Below, piece after piece: positions 17,968 to 26,061 of a stretch of 64,000 bases of DNA. A program made the translations under genes and the position numbers. This stretch comes from Flavobacteriales bacterium (lineage in GTDB: Bacteria > Bacteroidota > Bacteroidia > Flavobacteriales > UBA7312): the NCBI GenBank assembly GCA_029248105.1, contig JAQWJZ010000030.1, positions 1 through 64,000 on the forward strand, read 5' to 3'. The notes under the pieces were generated by a model, which had not been told where the DNA came from, made no database searches, and saw only the letters and a list, made by a program, of their open reading frames with translations. Within the stretch, counting starts at the first letter, position 1. Each line of letters opens with the position of its first letter.

Positions 17968-19005
17968 ATGCAAAAAATCTTAACCCTTAGTTTATTTTTC
18001 CTTTTTTCTAACACTTTTTCTCAAAGTCTTTCGGACCTTACATTTGGTGGCGTAGGTTCCTTTGAAGTTGTGACTTGGAATTTGGAGTTTTTTCCAAAAA
18101 ATAACCAAACCACTATTGATTCTACTGCTTTGGCCATAAGTTCACTCAATGCCGACGTTTATGCTTTGCAAGAGATTGATGATCTTGACGCACTACAAGA
18201 GTTAGATGATTTGCTAGAAGACTATCAAGCCTATGTTATTCCTGAAAATTACAATAACTTGACTTTGGCATACCTAGTTAAAAAGGATATTGAAGTGGTA
18301 AATTTGAACTCCATTTATGCCTCATCTTCTTACAATAATATATTTGCTGGACGTCCTCCTCTTTTATTAGAATTACTTTTTAATGGATCTAGTTATTTTT
18401 TGATAAACGTTCATCTTAAATGTTGTGGAGATGGTAGCTTGAATACAAATGATAGTTCCGATGAGGAGAATAGAAGGCTACAAGCGGTTAATCAAATCAA
18501 AACCTACATCGATAGTTATATCCCTAATGAAAAGGTAATTGTATTGGGTGATTATAACGATTTGTTAGAGGATAATACATCAAATAATGTTTTTCAATCT
18601 TTGTTAGATGATTCGGACAGTTATCTTTTTGCTGATATATCTGTTTTGGATTTGCCAAACTCTCACTGGTCATTTCCTAATTGGCCTTCTCACTTGGATC
18701 ATATCCTTATTACTAATGAATTATTTGATGAGTTCAATAATGCCTATAATTATGCTACTACTATAAAGATGGCAGACTATTTTACAAATGGTTTTTATGG
18801 ATATGACAATTGTATTTCTGATCATTATCCTGTTGGCATGCGTTTGTGGCCTTTTGTAACTGAGATTGAGGAAAAAAAACCAACGGACAAAAGACTCAAT
18901 CAAATTCGAGATATTCAAGGTAGAATAACGAATCCACAACACAATCAAATTCAATTCTATTTTTATGAAAATGGAACTGTAGAAAAATCAATTTTATTAG
19001 ATTAA
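17968..19005 (+). CDS. Secreted EEP-family nuclease/phosphatase, short paralogue
   Basis: A 345-residue secreted enzyme related along its whole catalytic domain to the larger protein at 14900-17887. Residues 1-18 are a signal peptide. The EEP motifs are intact: LQEIDD, LGDYND, WPSHLDHILI and SDHYPVGM. Both proteins also share the stretch NVHLKCCGDG followed by a Ser/Asp-rich segment and EENRRL. It lacks the lamin-tail, fibronectin and GCTDP modules. The last 40 residues (IRDIQGRI, then FYFYENGTVEKSIL) resemble the end of a second kind of T9SS tail that finishes with YDDGTVEKR in other Bacteroidota proteins. It may therefore still be secreted by T9SS. The SDR gene starts one base after the stop, so the two are probably co-transcribed. 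Confidence 0.85.
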   Translation: MQKILTLSLFFLFSNTFSQSLSDLTFGGVGSFEVVTWNLEFFPKNNQTTIDSTALAISSLNADVYALQEIDDLDALQELDDLLEDYQAYVIPENYNNLTLAYLVKKDIEVVNLNSIYASSSYNNIFAGRPPLLLELLFNGSSYFLINVHLKCCGDGSLNTNDSSDEENRRLQAVNQIKTYIDSYIPNEKVIVLGDYNDLLEDNTSNNVFQSLLDDSDSYLFADISVLDLPNSHWSFPNWPSHLDHILITNELFDEFNNAYNYATTIKMADYFTNGFYGYDNCISDHYPVGMRLWPFVTEIEEKKPTDKRLNQIRDIQGRITNPQHNQIQFYFYENGTVEKSILLD

Positions 19006-19006
19006 T

Positions 19007-19711
19007 ATGAACTTAGAGAGAAAACACATTATACTAACAGGCGGTAGCTTAGGAATAGGCAGAGCAACAGCTAAAATGTTGGTTGATAAAGGAGCCAAAG
19101 TACTTATAACAGGGCGGTCGGATAATCGCTTAAAAGAAGCGGCTTTGTTCTCTGGTGCACAAAGTCTAGTTTTTGATATTTCGGATTTAGATAATGTTGC
19201 CGCAAATGCTCAAAAGTGTATTGAATTACTAGATGGTAGAGTAGACGCTTTGATTAATAATGCTGGACTTGGTACATTTCAAAAAATTGATGAAGTGACT
19301 CAAAATGATTTTGAGCTAATTTTTAACACTAATGTATTTGGTTTGTCCTTATTATCTAAAGAAATCATTGGACTAATGAAATCGGCACAAAGTGGAACTA
19401 TTATTAACATTGGTTCATCGGCTAGTGTGAAAGGATTTGCTGGGGGTAGTGTATATGCCGCATCTAAGTTTGCTGTTCGTGCCTTAACCCAATGTTGGCA
19501 AGCCGAACTTAGACCCTTCAATATCAGAGTGTGCCAACTTAATCCAAGTGAGGTAACTACGGCTTTTTATAACCAAGAGCGAAAGGAAAGGGCAGAAGAA
19601 CACAACAAACTATCTCCTAAAGAAATAGGACATTCTATAGTATCTATTCTAGAAATGGAAGACAAAGGCTTTATAACAGAACTCAACGTTTGGGCAACTA
19701 ATCCGTTTTAG
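19007..19711 (+). CDS. Short-chain dehydrogenase/reductase (SDR)
   Basis: A cytoplasmic NAD(P)-dependent oxidoreductase of 234 residues, the usual length for classical SDRs. It has the cofactor motif TGGSLGIG near residue 11, NNAG near residue 85, the catalytic Ser in IGSSASVKG, and YAASK with the catalytic Tyr and Lys near residue 151. The family resembles 3-oxoacyl-ACP reductases and sepiapterin reductase-like enzymes; the substrate cannot be told from sequence. It begins one base after the short EEP nuclease stop codon, so it is likely in the same transcript, though a functional link is not obvious. Confidence 0.85.
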   Translation: MNLERKHIILTGGSLGIGRATAKMLVDKGAKVLITGRSDNRLKEAALFSGAQSLVFDISDLDNVAANAQKCIELLDGRVDALINNAGLGTFQKIDEVTQNDFELIFNTNVFGLSLLSKEIIGLMKSAQSGTIINIGSSASVKGFAGGSVYAASKFAVRALTQCWQAELRPFNIRVCQLNPSEVTTAFYNQERKERAEEHNKLSPKEIGHSIVSILEMEDKGFITELNVWATNPF

Positions 19712-19878
19712 TAGTAGCCAAAATTAAAACAGTTTTTTATATCTAAGCAACATGTATTGTTAAGTATTCTTAGGAGTACCCTTTTAAGTCACCAAAATTT
19801 AAGCCAATGAAAGCTCTGCCACTTTAAGAGTGCCGTTTAGTTGGCTATTTCCTCAAGATAAAACGACTTTAGATTGAT
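19712..19878. other. Intergenic region with nested inverted repeats
   Basis: A 167-base gap between convergent genes. AGCCAA (19802-19807) pairs with TTGGCT (19841-19846), and inside it CACT (19820-19823) pairs with AGTG (19829-19832). Together they could fold into an imperfect hairpin that helps end both transcripts. No T-run follows, so it is not a classic intrinsic terminator. No coding remnant was recognised. Confidence 0.3.
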
Positions 19879-20088
19879 TTATTTTTTCTTATCAAAGAAA
19901 GCATCGAGTGTAGTTTTAAGTCCTTTATAGGCAAAGAAAAACAAGCATAAGATAAAGAAGATTCCAAGCCCTTTAAGCGCTATACTGTCCTTGCTGTCAG
20001 CAATAAAAATCGTAATGGCAGCAGTGAAAATGAAGAAGATAGCCATTGAAATCCACATCATACCGTTTGCTAATTTCTGTTTATCCAT
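19879..20088 (-). CDS. Small two-span membrane protein (DUF6095-like)
   Basis: A 69-residue protein with two hydrophobic segments (about residues 10-29 and 39-57), and charged ends including a C-terminal FFDKKK. Size, topology and position next to murQ match what I recall as the DUF6095 family in flavobacteria; that assignment is from memory. Its start overlaps the murQ stop by 8 bases, so the two are translationally coupled. Function is unknown. Confidence 0.65.
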   Translation of the reverse strand: MDKQKLANGMMWISMAIFFIFTAAITIFIADSKDSIALKGLGIFFILCLFFFAYKGLKTTLDAFFDKKK

Positions 20089-20893
20089 TATTCTGGTGTT
20101 TTTGTACAGCAGCTCTTACACTTCCTGTATCGTTTAATAATTGTTTTGCTGAGTCGTAATCCAAACCTGTTTCTTTAACTACCATAAGCGTACCTCTATC
20201 AACCAATTTGTTGTTACTCAACTGCATATCGATCATTTTATTTCCTTTCACTCTGCCTAATTTAATCATTACAGAAGTGGATATCATATTTAATACTAGT
20301 TTTTGAGCAGTACCTGCTTTCATTCGTGTTGAACCAGTAACAAATTCAGGACCAACAACCACTTCAATAGAATGTTTGGCAGCTTTTGAAAGGGGCGAGG
20401 CAGCATTGCATGTAATACAAGCCGTTAAAATGTTGTTTTTATTACATTCTTCTAATCCTCCTATTACATAAGGTGTAGTGCCAGAAGCAGCTATACCAAC
20501 GACTGTATCCGTATCGTTTATGTTATAATCTAATAAGTCTTTCCAGGCTTGTTGGCGGTCGTCTTCGGCAAACTCAACAGCTTTTCTAATGGCAGAATCG
20601 CCACCAGCAATAATGCCAATGACTAAATCATGAGAAACACCAAAAGTAGGTGGGCATTCAGAAGCATCTACTATGCCTAATCGGCCTGATGTGCCAGCGC
20701 CAATATAAAACAAGCGACCACCTTGTATCATTCTAGAGTAAATACTGTCAATTAAAGGTTCTAATAGTGGGATAATTTGCTCAACTGCTGTAGCAACACT
20801 TTTATCTTCTTGATTAATCCCTTGCAACAAACTGAGGGTATTCATCTTTTCAAGATGATTATGGTTTGAGTCTTGTTCGGTTGTTTTCTTCAT
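20081..20893 (-). CDS. murQ: N-acetylmuramic acid 6-phosphate etherase
   Basis: A cytoplasmic lyase that cleaves the lactyl ether of MurNAc-6-phosphate to give GlcNAc-6-phosphate and D-lactate, in peptidoglycan recycling. The 270-residue protein is a single SIS domain. Clear family marks are GGRLFYIGAGTSGRLGIVDA near residue 60, IIAGGDSAIRKAVE, VGIAASGTTPYV, and the MurQ signature GSTRMKAGTAQKLVLN near residue 190. It starts directly after the E1 dehydrogenase stop codon and overlaps the small membrane protein gene downstream. It is slightly shorter than the roughly 300 residues of the E. coli enzyme at the C-terminus, as is common in Bacteroidota. Confidence 0.95.
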   Translation of the reverse strand: MKKTTEQDSNHNHLEKMNTLSLLQGINQEDKSVATAVEQIIPLLEPLIDSIYSRMIQGGRLFYIGAGTSGRLGIVDASECPPTFGVSHDLVIGIIAGGDSAIRKAVEFAEDDRQQAWKDLLDYNINDTDTVVGIAASGTTPYVIGGLEECNKNNILTACITCNAASPLSKAAKHSIEVVVGPEFVTGSTRMKAGTAQKLVLNMISTSVMIKLGRVKGNKMIDMQLSNNKLVDRGTLMVVKETGLDYDSAKQLLNDTGSVRAAVQKHQNNG

Positions 20894-23311
20894 CTAAAGA
20901 CTGGGGTATTTTGTAGGGTTGTGTTCGTGCATTATAGCATAAACACTTTCGAAAATATCGTCAGTATTAGGTTTAGAGAAGTAATCACCATCTTCACCGT
21001 AAGCAGGTCTGTGGTCTTTAGCAGATAGTGTTCTAGGTTCGCTATCTAAATGGAAATAACCTTTTTGCTCTTCGATTACTTTTTGCATCATGAAGGCAGT
21101 AGCACCAGCCGACACATCTTCATCTATGAACAAGACTTTATTGGTCTTTTTCAGACTCTCAACGATAGAGTGGTTAACATCAAATGGTAATAATGATTGA
21201 ACGTCAATTACTTCACAAGAAATTTCAACTTTTTCTAACTCTTTGGCAGCTTCTGTCACTAATCTCCAAGTAGAGCCGTAAGTTACTAGAGTAATGTCAG
21301 TCCCTTGTTTAGTAACTTCAGGAATACCAACAGGCGTTGTAAACTCACCTAAATTAGCCGGTAATTTTTCCTTTAAACGATATCCATTTAAACATTCTAT
21401 GACTATGGCAGGTTCATCGCTTGCTAACAATGTATTATAAAAACCGGCAGCTTTAGTCATATTTCGAGGTACAAGTACATGCATACCTCTTAAGCCGTTT
21501 AACATCATGCCCATTGGTGAGCCAGAGTGCCATATACCTTCTAGTCTATGACCTCTTGTTCGGATAATTAATGGTGCTTTTTGTTTTCCTTTGGTTCTAT
21601 AATGAAGGGTAGATAAATCATCGGACATTCCTTGGAAACAATACAAAAGGTAATCTAGATATTGAATTTCTGCAATAGGTCTAAGTCCACGCATAGCCAT
21701 GCCAATTCCTTGACCTAAAATAGTAGCTTCTCTTATACCTGTGTCAGATACTCGGAGTTCGCCAAATTTTTGTTGTAAACCTTCCAACCCTTGATTAACA
21801 CCTCCTATTTGACCACTATCTTCACCAAAAATCAGTACTTCTGGATTTTTAGATAATATAGAGTCGAAGTTATCTCTTAAAATTATTCTAGCATCCACTT
21901 CTTCAGAATCATTGGAGTATTTAGGTTCAACAGCTTTAACGCTATTTATAGCTTGTGTAGACTGACTGTACAAATGAGAACTGTACCTTTCTTGATTTTG
22001 CGAATTCCATTCAGATAATAAACTTTTTAATTGTGTTTTTGCGTTTCCATTTTCACCTCTAACAAGGCGTAAAGCTGAACGAATGGCGCTAAAAATGTTT
22101 TTGCGATGAGGATTAAGTTTAGCATCAAACTCTAACTTTTCTTTAATCGGTTTGATGAATACTCCATTTGGGCTTTCATTAATAAGATTGTCCAATAGGC
22201 TGATAGCTCTGTTAAGTTCTTCAATAATTGGTGTTTGATAGGCTTTCCAGGCCTTGTTTTTTTGTTTAGATACCTCTTTCTTAATGTTAGACCTTAGAAC
22301 ATCTAACTCTTCTTCTGAAGCTATTGAATTTGAAACGATCCATTGTTTAAACAATTCTATGCAATCAAAGTCTGTTTCCCACTGTAAACGTTCTTTAGAT
22401 TTATACCTTTCATGAGAACCTGAAGTAGAATGGCCTTGAGGTTGTGTCATTTCGGTAACATGTACTAGAACAGGTACGTGCTCATTACGAGCAATTTTTT
22501 CAGCTTTTTCATAAGCTTCAATAAGAGCAGGATAGTCCCATCCTTTTACTTTAATAATCTCAAAGCCTTTATTCTTCTTATCTCTTTGAAACCCTTTAAG
22601 TATCTCAGATATATTTTCTTTAGTAGTTTGGTGTTTGCTATGAACAGAAATACCATAACCATCGTCCCATACCGAAATTACCATTGGAATTTGTAAAACC
22701 CCAGCAGCATTTATAGATTCAAAAAAATGACCTTCTGAAGTAGAAGCATTTCCTATTGTACCCCAAGCTATTTCATCTCCTGATTTAGAAAAATTATCCC
22801 AAGTTTTAAGTAATTCATTTTCTCTATAAACTTTTGATGCTTGTGCTAATCCTACTAGTCGAGTAATTTGACCAGCAGTACACGAAATGTCAGATGCTGA
22901 ATTGTATTGTTCAGTTAATTTTTTCCAACTACCATCTGCATTCAATGATTGTGTAGAAAAGTGGGCTACCATTTGCCTTCCGCCAGATTGCGGTTCGGCA
23001 TCTATATCGGCATGACCATACAAAGCAGCAAAAAACTGATTGATATTTAACTCTCCTAAGGCCATCATTAGAGTTTGATCTCTATAATAACCTGATCTGA
23101 AATCCCCTTTCTTAAAACACCTAGCTAAGGCTATCTGTGCCAATTCTTTACCATCACCAAAAATTCCAAAACTCCCTTTGCCAGAAAGAACTTCACGCCT
23201 TCCCATCAAACTAATTTCTCTGCTCTCGCATGCAATTTTAAAATCCCTTAGTACAGATGATTTAAAATCATTAAATGTTAATTCTTGTGAATCATTATTT
23301 TTCTTTGCCAT
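20894..23311 (-). CDS. Fused E1 alpha/beta subunit of a 2-oxoacid dehydrogenase complex
   Basis: A thiamine-diphosphate enzyme that decarboxylates a 2-oxoacid and passes the acyl group to a lipoyl E2; most like branched-chain 2-oxoacid dehydrogenase. In many bacteria alpha and beta are separate; here they are one 805-residue chain. The alpha half (about 40-400) has RSGYYRDQTLMMALGE and the ThDP region AWGTIGNASTSEGHFFESIN with DDGYGISV. The beta half (about 470-800) has VLIFGEDSG, GIGMAMRGLRPIAEIQYLDY, GMHVLVPRN and VIDVQSLLPFD. The fused form is usual in Flavobacteriia. E2 and E3 are not in the window. It stands 44 bases after ubiA and abuts murQ. Confidence 0.92.
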   Translation of the reverse strand: MAKKNNDSQELTFNDFKSSVLRDFKIACESREISLMGRREVLSGKGSFGIFGDGKELAQIALARCFKKGDFRSGYYRDQTLMMALGELNINQFFAALYGHADIDAEPQSGGRQMVAHFSTQSLNADGSWKKLTEQYNSASDISCTAGQITRLVGLAQASKVYRENELLKTWDNFSKSGDEIAWGTIGNASTSEGHFFESINAAGVLQIPMVISVWDDGYGISVHSKHQTTKENISEILKGFQRDKKNKGFEIIKVKGWDYPALIEAYEKAEKIARNEHVPVLVHVTEMTQPQGHSTSGSHERYKSKERLQWETDFDCIELFKQWIVSNSIASEEELDVLRSNIKKEVSKQKNKAWKAYQTPIIEELNRAISLLDNLINESPNGVFIKPIKEKLEFDAKLNPHRKNIFSAIRSALRLVRGENGNAKTQLKSLLSEWNSQNQERYSSHLYSQSTQAINSVKAVEPKYSNDSEEVDARIILRDNFDSILSKNPEVLIFGEDSGQIGGVNQGLEGLQQKFGELRVSDTGIREATILGQGIGMAMRGLRPIAEIQYLDYLLYCFQGMSDDLSTLHYRTKGKQKAPLIIRTRGHRLEGIWHSGSPMGMMLNGLRGMHVLVPRNMTKAAGFYNTLLASDEPAIVIECLNGYRLKEKLPANLGEFTTPVGIPEVTKQGTDITLVTYGSTWRLVTEAAKELEKVEISCEVIDVQSLLPFDVNHSIVESLKKTNKVLFIDEDVSAGATAFMMQKVIEEQKGYFHLDSEPRTLSAKDHRPAYGEDGDYFSKPNTDDIFESVYAIMHEHNPTKYPSL

Positions 23312-23355
23312 AAACCTTGGGATTTGAATGAGCGAAATTAAGAAAAAAAGAGGAT

Positions 23356-24210
23356 TTAGATAAGTATTTCTATAACGACAAAAACACCAAAAATAATAGA
23401 TGCTATTCCATTCGTTGTGAAAAATGCTATGTTTACTTTACTCAAGTTTTTTTCAGACACTATATTGTGCTGATACGCTAACAATAGGGTGAAAATAGAA
23501 TAGCCAATCCAATATAATAATTGAGTTTCAAAAAGAGTACCTGCTAACAATAGGCTAGAAGCAGTTAATAGATGTAAAAAACGACTCATTAGCAATGCAT
23601 TTTTACGTCCTAAGGCTACAGGAATAGAATGCAATTTATGCTGACTATCAAAGGTATCGTCTTGTAATGAATAAATAATGTCAAAACCTGCCACCCAAAA
23701 TAAAACGGATATAGAAAAAAGAATCGGTAAAATTGCAAATTCAGCGGATACCGCTAAATATGCACCTAAGGGAGCTAATGATAAACCTAAGCCTAAAATA
23801 ATATGACATAAAGCTGTAAATCGTTTGGTATAACTGTACCCTAATATCACTAGTAGAGCAATAGGTGAGAGGTGAAAACACAGACTATTAATGAAATAAG
23901 TTGTTAGTATAAAAGCTAAGCAGTTTAAAATGACAAATAATAAAGCAGATTTTGGTTTTATTGTGCCGTTTGGTATTTCTCTAACTTGGGCTGTTCTAGG
24001 ATTTTCTAGGTCTATATCTCTATCAATATATCTGTTGAAAGCCATAGCAGCAGAACGGGCAAAAATCATACATAAAAGAACATAAATCAATATGCTCCAA
24101 TCGAAACCGTATCGGCTACTAGCTAAATAATAGCCAATAATTGCAAAAGGTAATGCAAAAACGGTATGACTAAATTTTATGAGAGAAAGGTAATTTTTAA
24201 TATTTGCCAT
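23356..24210 (-). CDS. UbiA-family prenyltransferase
   Basis: An integral membrane enzyme that attaches a polyprenyl chain to an aromatic acid. Eight or so hydrophobic segments cover the 284 residues. The two Asp-rich motifs that bind the Mg-prenyl diphosphate are present: NRYIDRDIDLENPRTA near residue 60 and DIIYSLQDDTFDSQHKLHS near residue 175. The sequence is the UbiA-like type rather than MenA. In Bacteroidota that lack ubiquinone this type is usually the prenyltransferase of the futalosine menaquinone route (MqnP); that is inferred, since no other menaquinone gene is nearby. It starts 7 bases after the M61 peptidase gene. Confidence 0.88.
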   Translation of the reverse strand: MANIKNYLSLIKFSHTVFALPFAIIGYYLASSRYGFDWSILIYVLLCMIFARSAAMAFNRYIDRDIDLENPRTAQVREIPNGTIKPKSALLFVILNCLAFILTTYFINSLCFHLSPIALLVILGYSYTKRFTALCHIILGLGLSLAPLGAYLAVSAEFAILPILFSISVLFWVAGFDIIYSLQDDTFDSQHKLHSIPVALGRKNALLMSRFLHLLTASSLLLAGTLFETQLLYWIGYSIFTLLLAYQHNIVSEKNLSKVNIAFFTTNGIASIIFGVFVVIEILI

Positions 24211-24217
24211 TAGTAAA

Positions 24218-25921
24218 TTATTTAGCCCAAACGGCTCTGTACATCAATTGCTTTTCACTTGCTTTGTCTTGTTTTTCTAAACAATAAATAGGGTAGTAGT
24301 GTCCGCATTCTAAGTTCACATCAACAGTGTTAAAGCGTTTTTTGATTGTCATTTTTACCAAACCTTTGGAGTCTTTCAAGAGGTCGCTTATTTTTTGCCC
24401 TTTAATTTCTTTACCATCAATAGCTAGTATTTCATCTTCAACAGCTATTCCTGAATTATCGGCAATGCTGCGATTTTGAATTTTCTTGATGATATGCTTG
24501 TTGTTTTCTACAATGGATATGAAACCAAACTTATTGGCAGATGGATTAGGGTTGTTTGTCTTAACTAATTCAAAACCAACTATTTTCATTGCAGACTTTA
24601 AAGATTCAGTATAGTCTTCAATTCCATAGATGTGATTACTAAACACTTCACTAACGTTCAATCCGCCATATTCTACACATAAATTTTGGAAGTCGTCTTC
24701 TGTATATCCTGTTGTTAGAAAGTCATCATAAAGGCGTTTCATAACATCATTAAGAGAGTGTTTGCCATCAGAATGCTCTATGATGAATAAATCAATCATG
24801 AGCATATTTAAAGCGCCATCGGCATAAATAGAGGTTTTTCTATTGGGTATTCCTAAAGAGTAGCCATCAAGCCAAGAGTCAAAGCCACTATTTGCGACCG
24901 ACATATTATGTCTTCCATCGTTTTCATAGTGGCGTTTTAAATTTTCGTTTTGTGTTTTAATAAACTGCCCCCAATTAAATACACCACTTCTCTTAAGCAT
25001 AAGGTCTCCCATATAAGTGGTAACACCTTCTGCTACATATCCAAGTCTTGAGTAGTTTTCCTTAGAGTAGTCGTAAGGCAGCATTTCCTGAGGCCTAATA
25101 GCCTTTATGTTCCAAGTGTGATAAAGCTCATGAGAGCAAATTCCTAGAATGTTATCGTAATGTTTATCAAATACATCTTCGGTATTTCCCATTAAAATGA
25201 CTGTGGAGTTAGTATGTTCTACCCCATGATAACTTCTGTATGGTGTGATTTGAAATAAGAAATAATAGTCATCCACAGGAAGTGTGCCGAAATTTTCAAC
25301 TTGCTCTATGGTATATGCTTTAAAATCTTTAGATAACCTATCTAAATCTGGATTACAAGGCCCTTGAATCCATAGATGATAAATTACGCCATTAACATCA
25401 TAATTAGCATATTGCATACTATTTGAAGCTATGAATGGTGATTCGGCCAATTGATCAAAACTATTTGCTGTAAGAAAACCCTTGTCATTGATTTTCATGC
25501 CACATGCTACTTTGTAGTCATCTGGAATATCTAGTTCAACTTGATGTTCTTCATTTTCTCTTCCTACAACAAACAAACAGCAATTCACTGGATTTACATA
25601 AAGCTGATTTTCATCCAAATAGGAAGAACCAGCATCTAAAACGTTTGCGTAATAATTATACGTAACAGTGACTTCATTAATACCATTACAATCGACTTCC
25701 CAACGGTCTTTTGTTGTTTTTCTAGAGACTAGTTCAAGCCCATTTTCATCAAAAGCATTCCATTTCTGAATATTTTTAGCAAAATCGGCTAATTCATATC
25801 TGCCTGGCCTCCAAGATGGAAGCTGAAAAGTGAGAAGATTTGCTCCATTTGTTTTAACTTTTAAGTCAATATCAATGAAGTGATTGTGAGCTTTGGTATA
25901 TGAAAAAAGATAGTGCATCAT
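24218..25921 (-). CDS. M61 family peptidase (glycyl aminopeptidase-like) with PDZ domain
   Basis: A zinc peptidase of the M61 family. Residues 1-170 are the N-terminal beta domain (LPSWRPGRYELADFAKNIQKW). The zinc site is CSHELYHTWN near residue 265, with the downstream Glu in LGYVAEGVTTYMGDL. A PDZ domain is near residues 465-545 (IVEDEI and AIDGKEI region). I chose the first ATG at 25921, not the longer TTG frame starting at 25942, because a candidate -7 box covers that TTG. No signal peptide is visible, so it is probably cytoplasmic; many relatives are the same. It is the first gene of a minus-strand run toward ubiA, E1 and murQ. The natural substrate is unknown. Confidence 0.88.
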   Translation of the reverse strand: MMHYLFSYTKAHNHFIDIDLKVKTNGANLLTFQLPSWRPGRYELADFAKNIQKWNAFDENGLELVSRKTTKDRWEVDCNGINEVTVTYNYYANVLDAGSSYLDENQLYVNPVNCCLFVVGRENEEHQVELDIPDDYKVACGMKINDKGFLTANSFDQLAESPFIASNSMQYANYDVNGVIYHLWIQGPCNPDLDRLSKDFKAYTIEQVENFGTLPVDDYYFLFQITPYRSYHGVEHTNSTVILMGNTEDVFDKHYDNILGICSHELYHTWNIKAIRPQEMLPYDYSKENYSRLGYVAEGVTTYMGDLMLKRSGVFNWGQFIKTQNENLKRHYENDGRHNMSVANSGFDSWLDGYSLGIPNRKTSIYADGALNMLMIDLFIIEHSDGKHSLNDVMKRLYDDFLTTGYTEDDFQNLCVEYGGLNVSEVFSNHIYGIEDYTESLKSAMKIVGFELVKTNNPNPSANKFGFISIVENNKHIIKKIQNRSIADNSGIAVEDEILAIDGKEIKGQKISDLLKDSKGLVKMTIKKRFNTVDVNLECGHYYPIYCLEKQDKASEKQLMYRAVWAK

Positions 25922-25939
25922 GAGGTTGAAAATAGAGCC

Positions 25940-25947
25940 CAAATATA
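25940..25947 (-). promoter_or_regulatory. Candidate -7 promoter box for the M61-ubiA run
   Basis: Read on the minus strand, TATATTTG is an exact TAnnTTTG match 18 bases before the ATG at 25921. It argues against the in-frame TTG at 25942 as the start. A perfect -33 TTTG is not present at the expected distance. Confidence 0.5.
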
Positions 25948-26061
25948 CAGATTCTTCGTTGAAAACTCTGTTAATAAAGTTGGTGTGCTTTAGGATTTCA
26001 TGAAAGGTGTTTTTTTTACTTTTACAATCCTATATTTTTTTAGGAAATTTAAAGATAGTTA

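Noticed and set aside
25922-25942. TTG start giving the M61 peptidase seven extra residues
   Set aside because: The TTG lies inside a likely -7 box, and two ATG codons follow that fit the family start.
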